Notes under the pieces: generated by a model
What the model saw: the letters and a program-made list of their open reading frames with translations, nothing else
What the model was told of the DNA's origin: nothing
The model's database searches: none
From: Pelobates cultripes
Taxonomy: Eukaryota > Chordata > Amphibia > Anura > Pelobatidae
Assembly (NCBI GenBank): GCA_933207985.1
Contig: OW240912.1
Location: 252,698,960-252,762,959, forward strand
Direction: 5' to 3'
DNA: 64,000 nt
Shown here: piece by piece, positions 23,169 to 35,935 of the stretch
Numbering within the stretch: the stretch's first letter is position 1
Layout: the number at the start of each line of letters is the position of its first letter
Made by a program: the position numbers and the translations under genes

Positions 23169-23305
23169 CAGGGTCCTACAAACTCTGGCCCTTCAGATGT
23201 TACCGAACTACAACTCCTATGATTCCTTGAATTAAATAAATAGCCAGAGAATCATGTGAGTTGTAGTCCAGCAACATCTGGAGGACCGGAGTTTGGAGAA
23301 CCCTG
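23169..23305. mobile_element. hAT-like MITE, CAGGG ends
   Basis: The 137-bp element starts CAGGGTCCTACAAACTCTGG and ends with the near inverted copy (CCGGAGTTTGGAGAACCCTG). Inner words AACTACAACTCCTATGATTC and its near-complement extend the palindrome. CAGGG termini fit hAT. The flanking 8-mers (CCCTTAAA, CCTCACCC) do not match well. Confidence 0.75.
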
Positions 23306-25819
23306 CCTCACCCATTAGGTTTAATTATTTTATGGTTCTGCAAGTTGAGAGAAAGGGATTAGGTTGCCAACAGTCAATTTTTGGTGGCGGTTATATCTTG
23401 TCTAATTCCTAGTGTGTGCTCACCTTTGATGTCAGAGGACATTTTAAAGGTTAACTGAACTGCTCTGTTATTGTATTGCTCAGGTTATGCTTCCCTGTCT
23501 CATTTTTCTTTCTTGTGATTTATGTTCAGTGTAAGTAAACATTGCAACTCAACAAATTAACTTCTTAAATATGTGCCTGTGCACCAAAGGTATAAATTAC
23601 TTCCCCCCCAGATTTTATTATATTAATTTATACCTCTTATCTCATATTCTGTTCCTATGCTGATATGTAAGGTCACCTCCAAGTATAACAAATAATTATA
23701 ATAATGTATTAAAACAGCAAACAATATAGGGCTATAAAACAGTGCAAAGCTTGTTTTCTTCCACAAATTCTGTAGCAAGTTAAGCCAGGAGATGAATTAG
23801 TAAAACATATAGCAATTCCCTTTGCATTACCAGTTAGAAAAAGTCACATCACTGCCATACATCATTTAACATCTAATGTAGTATTTTTTTTTTCTGTAAC
23901 GGACAAAATTGAAATGATTGGGATGATGATTATTGCCCAGAATCATATACTGCACGTATTCAAACAAACAACATCTTTCTCGTGCAAGCATTTCCTGGCA
24001 GGCTGGTCTTTGCTAACGGCAGCAGCAGGGAACTTCAAATTGCAGTCACTGAGGGTCTGCAGGTTGCTGTTTTCATATACCTTAATAAGTACATTTTGCA
24101 GTAGTTGATGATAATATGACTACAAGTCCTCGTTTTTGCAAACTTTACAGAAGGAAAACAATAAATCCTCAGTGCCAGGAGGCAAACCTTATGTCAGTGC
24201 TCAATTATATACACATGAGGTCAAGATGCTTTCAGCTACTTAGTTTTTTTATTTATCTAGTGAACCTGAATGAATACATTAGAAACATTAAAGACTATTT
24301 TTTATTTTTTTTTGGTGGACTGCATTTACAACATAAAGTTACACATTTAACATGAGAGGTGATTATATAAGTGTGAAACATGAATTGTAATTACAGCTAC
24401 ATTTTTATTGAAGATGGAATGAGACAGAAGTACTTGATACTTTATACTGACTTTCTACGATTGATCATTTCTTGGAGATTATTCCACATTTGCACAATTT
24501 TGTAGGAACGGCTGCTCAAGACATTTCGTTTTTGCAGCATGAAGTAGAAAGCAAAGTGCTGGTTGGTGACTGGAAAACTTCTTGAAGTTGAACCATGTCA
24601 AAAAATTTAAATTAAGAGTCTGTTGTATGATAATGACCCTATGTAAGAAGATGTAAGTATCCATCCTGTTCTTGAATCATTTATATAGATAGGATGGTTG
24701 ACCCTGAAGTTGTGGGAGAGGTTACCTACCATATAAATACACAGGCCTCCCATTCCTCTGGGCGGATACTACCTTGTTCAGCCCACCCACCACTCCCTTT
24801 ATCAAGCCATTCAATTTTGGTTTGCCCTCTTTTTAGAGGCCATCCAAAAGTCGATTTCGGCACACCACAACCAACTTACACAACTGCTATAACTCAGCTT
24901 ATTGTCCCTGACCACAAATATATATATATATAATAATATATAACAATTTATGTAATAATGTAAACAACAGAATTGTCACATTTGTTTTTAGATGAGTTAG
25001 CTATGTGTGATTTATAGCCTGTAATTACCGGATACTGCTTTTTAGGGGGTACTGCAGTGTAGCAATGTCATCTTCCCCTAGAATGTTAGCTGGTCCAAAC
25101 TCAGATAGTCACATTCGCAAGATCACTGGTTTAACACATTACTGAGGCACAGTCCAGTATGTGAAAATGCAATGCAGTATTTTAAGTGCAAACACATCAT
25201 GAAATCTATTTTGAATTAAAGTCAGCATTGTATGTGCATACTGATGTGTCAGCTGTTTGACTGTAATAGGTATATAAAATGAATTTGGTGACATTAGCTG
25301 TTGTCCTTGCAGATTAATGGACTAAAAGTAATATTTTACTGTGGCAGTCTTTGATAAGACAATAGGACTTTTTTTTTTCTGGAACCATACAGAAATGAAT
25401 AAGAGTGGAGTGAAATAAAGTTAAACTTTTGCAAAATGTAGTGATACTAAAAATAGAATAGTTGTGACATCTAAAAACACCACACATAAGTGTATATTTC
25501 TAATAAGTAGACCGTCGAGACTATCTGTCCATGAAAATTGTCACACTATTCATTTAACAATTTCATTACCAACTTCTGGCAAATCTATTGGTTATAATTA
25601 TGATTTTTGTGTTTTTCCTTAAATGTTTTCATGTCATGGAGAATTTTACAGAACTCATGTATTCCATTACAGTAGAGACTCCATATTTGTATTCTACACA
25701 AGAACATCAGTATTTTCTATATATTTTTCATGCTGTCTGAGGGACCTGTAGAGTCAAATAACTGGCATGCTTTAATTTTGCTTTGACACACTTCGTTGCT
25801 TTGTTCCTAGAATTGGTAT
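23306..25819. other. Mostly unrecognised
   Basis: No supported coding sequence. A GC-richer patch at about 24700-24900 (GGGCGGATACTACC, TTTTTAGAGGCCATCC) may be an old repeat fragment and ends at an AT run near 24920. The remainder is plain AT-rich DNA. Confidence 0.4.
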
Positions 25820-26110
25820 TTGGTGAAATGATGCTATCTAGCACTTACCTATCTAACTCTAACCGTATCTAGTTTTATCTGCCATCCATACTTAGCTGTA
25901 AAACTAGTTAATTCTAACACTAAGCAATTCTAACACTAATTATAACCCTTTACAGGAATCCTATACCTAAACTTATGTAAATACCAACCCTACTTCAATA
26001 TTAGTCCTATATCAGCCATAGCCCTATATTAACCCTAACCTTAATACTAAACCTAACCCTAGCACCAATCCTAATGCAAACTCTAACCCTAATGCCAATT
26101 CATCATAATC
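25820..26110. repeat. Degenerate CTAACC-rich (telomere-like) tract
   Basis: About 290 bp is dense in CTAACC, CTAAC, CCTAACCCTA and variants, clearest at 26030-26090. It resembles a heavily mutated array of the vertebrate telomere repeat (CCCTAA on this strand), though a decayed hexamer satellite unrelated to telomeres would look the same. Confidence 0.5.
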
Positions 26111-27350
26111 CTCCAACATAAAGAGCAAAAGTTAAAAAAAAAAAGAAATTTTATAAATTTCACAATCAGCATGGAATTTGATCCTAATGCTTATATGTTT
26201 TAATGCAATGGGTTGCAACCAATACATAAATGATCAATTCAGGATTGAATCATTCCTCTATTACTAACCTATTGTAATACTGACAATAAAAACCTTGGCC
26301 GCACCTTCAGCACTAAGTTGGACGCTACTGCTTTAATGTAGATATTGTCGTAGTTATCAACATGAGCTGGATTATTTAATATTCACACTGTTCTTTTAAG
26401 TTTTAGATCAGATACTCTCTCCATAGTGGTCTGAAGTCCTTAACTTATTTATATTTGTATTTTTTGGTATTACCCCTTCTAGAGTGTAAAACAAAACAGT
26501 AATTACAGCTGGAAATAAAACAATGGATACTAAGAGGAAAAAAATAAAATGTAAGGAACGTGATCAGGGATCAAGTATTAATTTATAATAACTGTTTAAT
26601 ATATATTTGTATCATTTTGTGAATATATAACAATAAGACACATGGTCAATCTTAATTAATGTCTGCATTTGCAGATGAAAACATATCAAACAATCAAACG
26701 GTGTACGTGTTTAATGCGTCTAAGAACTATGGACGTATAACTAAGCATCTGCATTTTTAATTAAATGGTAATCTATTCATTGACTAACACTATTTGAGAG
26801 ACATTATCACTTTAGCCTATAAAGTAGCAGCTGTGAAAACAAGACGTGAGAAAATGGAAATAAACCCACAAGGAATGCAAGCAAAATATGACAGTATTCA
26901 TATAAAAATCAATTACAAGCTCTCAGATAAGCATATTTGTTACATCAACGTACAGGGTTCTGGCTGATGGAGAGAATTTAGCTTCCATTGCACCTGTACT
27001 TTTTCTTCTTGTGGGTTGTTTAATGTTAGCATCATAGAACTCTGATCTAATGGTCACCGCAAATGAGATTGTTTGTAATGTGTTATTTATTATCTTTTAA
27101 GGTCAATGTTCAAAAACCGCTTTTCCATTCTTCTAATGTACCAACACATATACATCATTAAGTTAGTCCACCTGCACACAGCTGTATTAAGTTAGTCCAC
27201 CTGCACACAGCTGTATTTCTGGATGCCAGCTTGCAAATGAACTCTATAAATGTGGCAACAATATTCATTACTTCCCTTAACAGGCCTGCATAATACTTAA
27301 TAACTGCCAAGACCAGTGTCAATAGGAAATATCTAAGTGCAACCTTAATT
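26111..27350. other. Nothing recognised
   Basis: AT-rich sequence with no supported feature apart from the small duplication at 27157-27214. Confidence 0.4.
27157..27214. repeat. 29-bp perfect tandem duplication
   Basis: The 29-mer containing GTTAGTCCACCTGCACACAG is repeated exactly at 27157-27185 and 27186-27214. The identity suggests a recent slippage or repair event. Confidence 0.95.
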
Positions 27351-27354
27351 TTAA

Positions 27355-27867
27355 AGGGACCAAAACAACTTTAACATAATGAAGTGGATTTAATGTATAG
27401 ACCATGCCCTTGCAGTCTAACTGCTCAATTTATGTAGCCCTAGCCACATTTCCCCTGCGTGTGACCTACACCATCTCCAAACACACATACTGTAAAGAGA
27501 GATCTAATGTTTAAACAATATTTATTGCACAGTCAGTTTAATCTAGAATGTCTTATATCCTGCTCTGTTAATAGCCTGTTTTAGCTTGCAGGAGCCTCCT
27601 ATGTGTAATTACAGTTCAAGTTACAAAGCTGGAGATAAAAACTTCTAAAACAAGTTAACATCTGATTGAAAATCAGAAACCCTTTTTTTTAAGCAGGCTG
27701 TATGAGATACAATATGAGATGAGTTGTGGCTGGGGATGCATAAACAGACACAAAATCGATTTAATGACTAAATGGCAGAGAATTGACCAGTGAGACTGCA
27801 TGGATATGCTATATACACTAAAACTGCTTTATCAAGCTAAAGTTGCTTTTGTTCCTATAATATCCCC
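27355..27867 (+). mobile_element. TTAA-flanked MITE (Kolobok-like), copy 2
   Basis: The 513-bp element begins AGGGACCAAAACAAC and ends ATAATATCCCC, flanked by TTAA at 27351-27354 and 27868-27871. Its interior matches copy 1 in the same orientation (CCTGCTCTGTTAATAGCCTG, AGGAGCCTCCTATGTGTAAT, AACATCTGATTGAAAATCAG). The left end has lost the CACTATAGT segment present in copy 1. Confidence 0.85.
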
Positions 27868-27871
27868 TTAA

Positions 27872-29477
27872 AGTGACTAAAAAGAAATGTATCATATTCC
27901 CAAGATCCATATAGTTTCAAGAACAGAAGACAAAAAAGAGCTCATAAATCCCACTAATAACATTAGAAGTTCATTATTAGATTACTCTTTCTCATCCTTG
28001 TATAGGACGTCCTCTTGTTCAATTTATTTCATTAAGGGACAAATCTCAGATCTCCTTTCTTCTCAGTTTAGAGGCAGTTATAAAATGTGTACATGCATTT
28101 AGAGGGATGTACTTTTTAAACTGTAAACAGCATGTACATATTTGTTTTAATCCTTTTTAGAACATATGTATTACTCCTATATTTGCTGCGTCTCTCCCAT
28201 TTCTTTCTAGTGTGATGTAAATGGCGAATTCAATATAAATAAAATGATCTACATAACTCTAGCATAGTTTTGAAAAGATGTAACAGTTATTTTAAAACTC
28301 TTGACTGATATAATTAATCTGTATAATAATTCTAACTTTTACATTTAGAAATACATTTAGAAAAAGACTACTATTTTGTTCCTTACATGTATTACAATGC
28401 ATGTCAACCTTCCCATAAAAATTGTGTATTGCAGATAAAAGGGGCATTATACGGCGTTGGTTTTCTCAACAGATTGGCCCCAAAATGGAACAGTTTGTAT
28501 GATTTCATAAAACTATAAAACTAGAGGAGTTAATTTTCTGGATGAGATAGTATAATCCATCAACCATAGAATTCTAGGCTCGTTTGTTTATTTATTTATT
28601 TTTTTCCTATCAAAACCCTTCATTGTCTTTGAATGTACCAGGTCCAGATTGTTGATGTGAATCTAGCAGGAAGCTGGCCTTTGTACTGTGGTTGTTGTGT
28701 CAATATCTCAGCGTACAGATACCAGGGATGCACATTCTGGTTTCCCTAGCAAAGATTTATTAGCTGAAAAAATATGCATAAACACTCTCATAATCAGTTC
28801 CAATCTGCTGTTTGAAACAGTAGCTTTCTCCCTGTGCCTGGAGTCACACTGGAACTGCAACTACATATAGAGAAAACAATTCGTCAGAGAGCTTTCATGG
28901 TAGCATCTGTCCTGGGGTTTAGTTTTATTTTATTGACAGAAACAAATCCCATATCATATAATTGATCTGAATTTACAGTTTGTCATTGAAAAAAGTGGAT
29001 GGATAATTTATTCACCATATAAATGTTTTGTGGGAAGAATATCTTTATACCTGATAAGGAATTCTGTTCAGAGATACAATTTTGTGGTAAGGATAGTAAT
29101 GATTTATTTCCTTATAATCACTGTTTTTTGTGATTTTATGCAATTGGAACTGACCCATTATTTATAATATAATGTATATTCCATATATCGTGCTTACAGC
29201 TGCCTTCCATTATTTTCATATCTTCGGAGGGTGAAGTCAGCGACACTAGAACAATGCAATGTTGCAATAGTGCAAGATTCACAGATTTATATTAGCTCCA
29301 TGAAGATATATTGTATATACAAGTTAACAGGTGAATATTCATTGTAATTGTTTGTAAACTAAAAAATGTCAAACTGTTTAGCTATGAAAGTTGGTTCATG
29401 TGCCCCACAGTTTTTTTCTGTAAACAAATTTGGTATCTACTAGCTTTGCATTGTGCCATTAGATCCTGTAAAAGCTA
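27872..29477. other. Nothing recognised
   Basis: AT-rich sequence, with a TTTATTTATTTATTTT patch near 28588-28603. No supported gene or RNA. Confidence 0.4.
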
Positions 29478-29590
29478 TTTGGGCACATAGATGGCACTGA
29501 TGAGCTACTTTGGGACAAAGATGGCACTGGGAAACTGTGCACAAAAAATGGCACTGATAGGTTTGTTAGGGGCAAAGCTGGCAATGTAGG
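29478..29590. repeat. Degenerate GATGGCACTG minisatellite
   Basis: About four diverged units of roughly 30-40 bp carry AGATGGCACTGATGAGC, AAGATGGCACTGGGAAAC, AAATGGCACTGATAGG and a weaker last copy. Confidence 0.6.
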
Positions 29591-29832
29591 AAGTGATTGA
29601 AGTTGGGGGTCCCAAAGAGGTGGAGTGGTTTCCATAGAAAATGGGTGTGGTTAGAAGTGTTATGTTTGTGAATGGGAGGGGTTAGCAACATAGCCACACT
29701 CAACTGAAGCACCAAATCTATTCTTACACCCAGGCGTCAATGACCCTAGGATCGACCTTGCTATAAATGGTCCTTTATTTTACAGTCATCTATGGTAAAC
29801 AAACCTCAGCGAGTGGAGTTGGGCTTACTTAA

Positions 29833-29904
29833 CCCCTTAAGGACACATGACATGTGTGACATGTCATGATTCCCTTTTATTCCAGAAGTTTGGTCCTTAA
29901 GGGG
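29833..29904. mobile_element. 72-bp TTAA-flanked MITE
   Basis: The ends CCCCTTAAGGAC and GTCCTTAAGGGG are a perfect 12-bp inverted pair, with TTAA on each side (29829-29832 and 29905-29908). The interior contains a second small palindrome, CATGACATGTGTGACATGTC. From memory it matches a very abundant short anuran repeat. Mobilisation by a piggyBac- or Kolobok-type transposase is inferred from the TTAA target. Confidence 0.8.
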
Positions 29905-29908
29905 TTAA

Positions 29909-32239
29909 AGTGGTTGTTGTTTCCCCAATACATCATTAAACTGTTGAATTGAGCATGACATCACATTGGCTGGTAGGTTGAGTACATGGGTTAAGTGAGC
30001 AGAGTCACATTCTGGGGTAGAGTTTAGGGATCTCAAAGAGTTCAGGAGTCATCCTAAGTTGCAAAACTATTTACACCAGTTAATTGTGCTGCTGAAAATT
30101 GTCATCACTCTACATTTAGACTGTCTTCATAAAACACATTTTGATATCGATCTCTTGACATTGTTTGGTGATTGGAATTCCAGACAGCTTTATAGGATCA
30201 AGTACATATCTCAGTATGGTGACCTGAATTCCTCTTAAGAATTTATTTCTTTAAAAATAAATATTCATTTTAGTGTAACACTGATGCATGCATTTAATGT
30301 GCTCTCTCTTAAATGGGATATTTTCATCTTACCTGGTTATATCTCAAGGTACATAATGAATACTTTCTATAATGTTAAATACTTATTATGCAATTTACAA
30401 ACCATTACCCTTAACAAGACAAAATGTTATATTTCCCTTAACACTTTGCTTACTAAATGGCATGTCTAGTATAATTAACTGCATTTGATTTTTGTTCCCT
30501 GCTATTGTCACTTTTCCTGCTCTTTTGAATCAGTTGTCTAAGCATCAATATGAAAAATGAATACAATACAATCACTGCTATTAAAAAAAACATTTTTGTC
30601 CTGCAGGCTTTAACGGTGCTATCATCTTATATCATTATTGAATATTTCATTATTACAGTCAAAGATGTAATGCCTTGCAGTTCCATGCACATTAACATGG
30701 TAGCTAGCAAATGCTGCACTCTCCTAAAAGCATAATTAACTGAAAATGGCAGCCTAAAGAGTAATTAATTCCTGCTGAAGGTCTGCTAATTACTCATTAC
30801 CAGAATGAGGCTAATACTGGAATTGAGAAAGCTGCACTAAACCTATTGATGGCATTATTTATGCTGCCTCTGTTATTGTTATTATTCATAGTAGGAGTAT
30901 TGATTTTTTGAGCTGGAAGAAATAATATCAGAAATTTTGCAATATTTTGTAGGCTATATGGCGTTTGCAATTTTGTCTTGATAAGCACACATTTAAGTTT
31001 GACTAATAACTTTTATGGTAGACAAAAACCGTATCAAATTATCAAAAACATCATTTATACAAATATAGGTGATAATCAAACCAAAGGTGAAACCAATTTT
31101 CACTACCAAATAGATATATAGGGCTAGCTTTAGGATTACTCACGTCTCCACAGTTTAGCTACTGTGGTCTAACATTTGAAATTCACTTTGGATTCTACCT
31201 TTAGTAACTAACCTTGTAAATCTGCATAGTTATATGTGTAAATTAGTGTGCAATTAGAATTTACTTGTGCTTCGCTTAAGGCATGCATGATAGCATTGAC
31301 AAGAATACCTATGATGCTATGAAGCATAACGAGTGACAAAACAAGAAAACGAACCTCTGGTAGGGGCCTGGTATATTTCCTATACTTCTTTCTCCACACA
31401 TAGATTAGTAGATTGAAACTAAAAGATTTAAGGGGGTAAAAGATCACCTAGTCTCCAGGTCCTAATATATTTGGGGCAAGAAGGTGCCTAAAGTCTTTGA
31501 TCCAAATATCATTGTCAATGCCTACCTCAAACTCTGATAGGACTTCTCCAAAATAGTTATCAAAATGAAAAAAAATATTGATAAAGACCTGGAACAGGTC
31601 AAAAAGCTGCTGTGTCCATTAAATCTGCCTGAAATTATCACAGTGAGTGCCTGAGATTTTTTTCCTTTTGATATCTGATTTATGGGGTATGCTGACCCAT
31701 ACTCAGTTAGCACCCTGTGGTTTATTTGATTGCGTGCAACCCTTTTTTTCTTCTACAAAATAGTTAACACAAATCCTTTCCTCACGTCAGTGGATAGTGT
31801 TCCCCAAGGCCCTGTATACAAATCCACTCTAACGCCAAACTTTAATAACAAAATAATTTCCCTGCCTCTTCTCTGTTTGATAAAGTAAAAATCCTTTTTA
31901 TATCTCTTGGTCAGGTTTCACTTGATCTGTGAATAAAATCGGCATTTAGTCAGCAATAATTTCTGTTTTGGCCCCACAGGCAAAACCCTGAAACCTGAAT
32001 GCTCGGCCTTCACAGTAGTCATTTCCTCAGCTTTACGTCAGCATTTCTTTTTGGAAATAGGAAATATGGCCGAACAACCAATCAGCCCAAATTGAAATTC
32101 AAGTCTAATAGGAAATATGAAAATTATGCAGACATCGTGAGTGGATTAGCCTGCCCCACCAAGTACTAAATATTAGACTGGTATTAAAAGCATCTTAAGA
32201 TTTGTGCTACAACTAAAACCATTATATTATATTAGTGTG
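29909..32239. other. Mostly unrecognised; possible conserved non-coding block near 30.7-30.87 kb
   Basis: No supported coding sequence. The part at about 30730-30870 has high sequence complexity for this region and several TAATTA/TAAT words (GAGTAATTAATTCCTGCTG, GCTAATTACTCATTACC), the style of a homeodomain-bound enhancer. That is only a suspicion. The remainder is unremarkable AT-rich DNA. Confidence 0.35.
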
Positions 32240-33943
32240 CATGTAAGTTAATCTTTTTTTTTTGTTAATCTTTATTTTTGTTGTGCATGTGAATACATAA
32301 CAAGCGTGCAGACAGCATAAAAATAGTTTAACATTAGATATTGACGTAATGAAGGTACTGGCACCATTTTATGAAAAATAATAAAAAATAAAAGGAAAGG
32401 AAATAGCAAGCATCAGTCAGTATAAACTGCAACATTTTAGTGCATCCAATGTGTCAAGATTGCTAAAACATAGAGAGCTAGACACTGAAAACAGGAATAT
32501 CAGCTTATGTCCATATAGCCAGAACAATGTCAGCTAAATATCTCACATCATATAACATATGCTAAGGCATGGTGACCTAATAACTTATATGTCACACTAC
32601 AGATGCGGCTTGCAGTTCAGTTTGCCAATAGGCCTAGGGCAAAACATACAAGACATGAGTTATATATATACGTCTGCAAAAGCAGGTCGTCTTAATACAG
32701 TGTTGCCTAATAGATGCAGAATAATTGAGTTTGCCTCATATAGACAAAGCTCAATTTAAAAAAACTAGCAGCTCAGTTTAAGCTAAGACAAACTAATAGG
32801 CTAAACTGATGCTCAAGATTATAACGTAGCAGTGAACACCGCTGGGTACTGAGTCGGTCTAGTAATGATACACCAAACTGGGAAATGCGTAGAACACAAA
32901 TAAAGAAAAGGGCAAACAAAACATATGCAAAAAATGAAATGTGTACAACATATAAAAGCTTGAAATGGCTACCAAAATCATGATGGCTGTTGCTGCATGT
33001 GGATGAGTCCCATGCTATGAGCTATAATAACCGCTGAGTGTTCACATATATTGAGATTTATCATACTAGGTAATGAGCAAAGCCAAGATGTGAAGGCCCT
33101 GATCTGATGTGGTAGCTCAGCCAAAGCTAGCTAGACAGTGTTTGCCAAATAGGAGAGGTGTGAGTCCCAAAGTCACCTGCAAGTCTCCTCACCAGCCCCA
33201 GACCCCACTTTGATCATTGAAACTTGACTCACAGCTCTAGCCACATACAGTCCAGGAACCTTCTCTGAATGACCACAGCTTGCACATGCTATCTATATTC
33301 CCAGGTTGTGAGATGTGTAAGGGGTATCGACTCCATGCAGATCATGGTCTATGTGATTGGGGCTTAGACTTCTGGCAGCATGGCACCTGCTTTGATCTCT
33401 CCCTCAGCTGCCTCTCCTGTGCATTAAACATACTGCCGCACGAGGCAGGTCAGGTCCAGCCGAGCTGTCCCGTCATCCAGTGGGAGTGTGGCACATAGTT
33501 GTCCCTGCTTGTGCTCCGAGATCAGAGCAGATCAGATAAGCTTGTGGAAATGGCAACTTACATGGTGCCAAAACTCTTGATACAACTTGTGGAACTCAAA
33601 GTATTTTTCCCAGCTTAGAATCTCTGTGCTTGGATGGTGTAATGAAGGCTTCGGCTTAGCGGCCATCTTGGGCCCCTAGTGTGATATCAGGCTTGGTGGA
33701 TTTAAGTTCAGGCAAATAATTAAATTTCCCAAGAGGAAACTGGGATATCCCCCACTGGTCTAAGCGGGGGTGTTGTGACGAAAGTAGAGTTAATTTGAGC
33801 TGCATGGCTTCAGGCAGGAGATTGGTCGCCCCTCCCAGTGAAGTCATGGTAGGCCTCAGGGACAGAAGGTGAATTTGCTGTGCAAGAGCAGTGTGTTTTA
33901 GAACTTTAAATGTCCTCCTTCGTAGGATATTACTCTGCTGATT

Positions 33944-34846
33944 TTTTTTGCTGACGATACTAAGATATGTAACAGGGTTGATATTACAGGAGGGATAAGC
34001 TAAATGGCAAATGATTTAGGTAAACTAGAAAAATGGTCAGAGTTGTGGCAACTGGAATTTAATGTGGATAAGTGCAAGATAATGCATCTTGGACGTAAAA
34101 ACCCAAAGGCAGAGTACAGAATATTTGATAGAGTCCTAACCTCAACATCTGAAGTAAGGGATTTAGGGGTGATTATTTCTGATGACTTAAAGGTAGGCAG
34201 ACAATGTAATAGAGCAGCAGGAAATGCTAGCAGAATGCTTGGTTGTATAGGGAGAGGTATTAGCAGTAGCAAGAGGGAAGTGCTCATGCCATTGTACAGA
34301 ACACTGGTGAGACCTCACTTGGAGTATTGCACCAAGTACTGGAGACCGTATCTTCAGAAGGATATTGATACTTTAGAGTTCAGAGAAGAGCTACTAAACT
34401 GGTTCATGGATTGCAGGATACAACTTACAAGGAAAGGTTAAAGGATCTTAACATGTGTAGCTTGGAGGAAAGACGAGACAGGGGGGATATGATAGAAACA
34501 TTTAAATACATAAAGGGAATCAACACAGTAAAGGAGGAGACTATATTTAAAAGAAGAAAAACTACCACAACAAGAGGACATAGCCTTAAATTAGAGGGAC
34601 AAAGGTTTAAAAATAATATCAGGAAGTATTACTTTACTGAGAGGGTAGTGGATGCATGGAATAGGCTTCCAGCTGAAATGGTAGAGGTTAACACAGTAAA
34701 GGAGTTTACGTATGCGTGGGATATGCATAAGGCTATCCTAACTATAAGATAAGGCTAGGGACTAATGAAAGTATTTAAAAAGATTGGGCAGACTAGATGG
34801 GCCGAATGGTTCTTATCTGCCGTCACATTGTATGTTTCTATGTTTC
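33944..34846 (+). mobile_element. CR1-like LINE, 5'-truncated, plus strand
   Basis: The fragment runs from the catalytic FADD motif of the reverse transcriptase to the 3' end. The tail GTATGTTTCTATGTTTCT is a variant of the ATTCTATG octamer repeat that ends CR1 elements. The 3' UTR contains GGCCGAATGGTTCTTATCTG. It lies inside the minus-strand retroposon at 32257-34952, so it is the younger of the two. Severe 5' truncation is usual for CR1. Confidence 0.88.
33950..34752 (+). pseudogene. CR1-like reverse transcriptase, C-terminal part, broken
   Basis: Translation gives FADDTKICNRVD, a stop just before 34004, then an open stretch of 145 codons (LEKWSELWQLEFNVDKCK, EYRIFDRVLTSTSEVRDLG, PLYRTLVRPHLEYC). 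After DIDTLE the frame is lost: comparison with the copy at 49000 shows a 4-base deletion near 34378, and the rest resumes in another frame (RRDRGDMIETFKYIKGIN, RGHSLKLEGQRFKNNIRK) to a stop at 34752. These are the post-catalytic thumb and C-terminal regions of CR1 reverse transcriptase. The fragment cannot make active enzyme. Confidence 0.88.
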
Positions 34847-34969
34847 TTGGCTGTTTTCAGCCAAAACTGAAGTAGATTAGGTACTTTGAAAGCTCATGTT
34901 AGCAGGAGAAGCTAGTAAACAAGTCCAAAGATCTGGAGAGTCAGATACCCCCCATGTAATTTAATCTTT

Positions 34970-35885
34970 GATGGTTACTTCATAGAGAAATATTTTCATG
35001 CCATTCAAGAAAAAACAACATGCACATGAAAATAGATAATGCTTATATCTTGTTACATTTATACCAATACTTTATACTTTATATCTGATAATGCAGCTAT
35101 GTAAATCTATCCAAACTATTCTGTAAAAGCATACATTATTTAATACCAGAAGAAAACAAATTAAAACCAGCTATCTAGTTCCCTTATTTTCAGCAAAGAA
35201 CAGTAAAGTAAAAGTATGTGTTCCATAATCTATGAAGATATCCTTGACATTGTTATAGGTAAATAGGGGACCTCTGGTGTATAATAACCTGGTATTCCTC
35301 TATTTTGCTGCTTGAATTTATAATCTAGTAGATCTATAGCAGCGCACTTTGTATGTAATTAATTGCTAAGACATTAAAAGTAGTATGAACAATATTCTTC
35401 CTGCTTCTGAGGGATTTAAGTTAGAACAGTGGTGTTCTGGCAAATGACTAGTACTATCAAAACATAATTAAATGTAATAGTGAAAATAATTATTCAGTGC
35501 TGCAATCCAGCGTAGCTTTTGATTCAGTTCCTCAGTTCTGCAGCAGATAATAAAACATGCCATTGTGTTCTTCAGAATCTCAACTGAGCTTTGTTCTGAG
35601 GAGTCACAAACTCTTGTACTGCTTAATAGCATGACAATGTAATAAGCAGCTTCTTTCTATATTGTTAAGGACGTTTTTACTGACTAGAAGCTTAATGGCA
35701 GAAAATGTCCTACCTGAGTACTTTTTCTGTAAGATTCCTAAAATTACAACCTAATTTCACAGAGAGATTCACATGGAGATAGTTTCTAGGCTGCATTGTT
35801 CCCCTTAAATCTTTTTTGTTGGTTCTCAAAACGCAAGCATTTAATGAAACCAAGCTATAGATATAAACAAGATATATATAACAGA
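34970..35885. other. Nothing recognised
   Basis: AT-rich sequence with no supported feature. Confidence 0.4.
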
Positions 35886-35935
35886 GATAGATAGATAGAT
35901 AGATAGACAGACAGTCAGACAGACAGACAGATATA
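35886..35935. repeat. TAGA/CAGA microsatellite
   Basis: Several TAGA units are followed by CAGA and one CAGT. The minus-strand open frame across it is an artefact of the repeat. Confidence 0.9.

Larger units (their letters stand above)
32257..34952 (-). mobile_element. Minus-strand non-LTR retroposon, interrupted by CR1
   Basis: A T-run at 32254-32263 (poly-A tail on the minus strand) marks the 3' end. A 17-bp direct repeat with one mismatch brackets the unit: CATGTAAGTTAATCTTT (32240-32256) and CATGTAATTTAATCTTT (34953-34969). Long target duplication plus A-tail is typical of L1-type target-primed insertion. Without the nested CR1 the unit is about 1.8 kb. It holds no reverse-transcriptase frame, so it is probably a 5'-truncated 3' region or a non-autonomous relative. 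Family not assigned. Confidence 0.7.
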
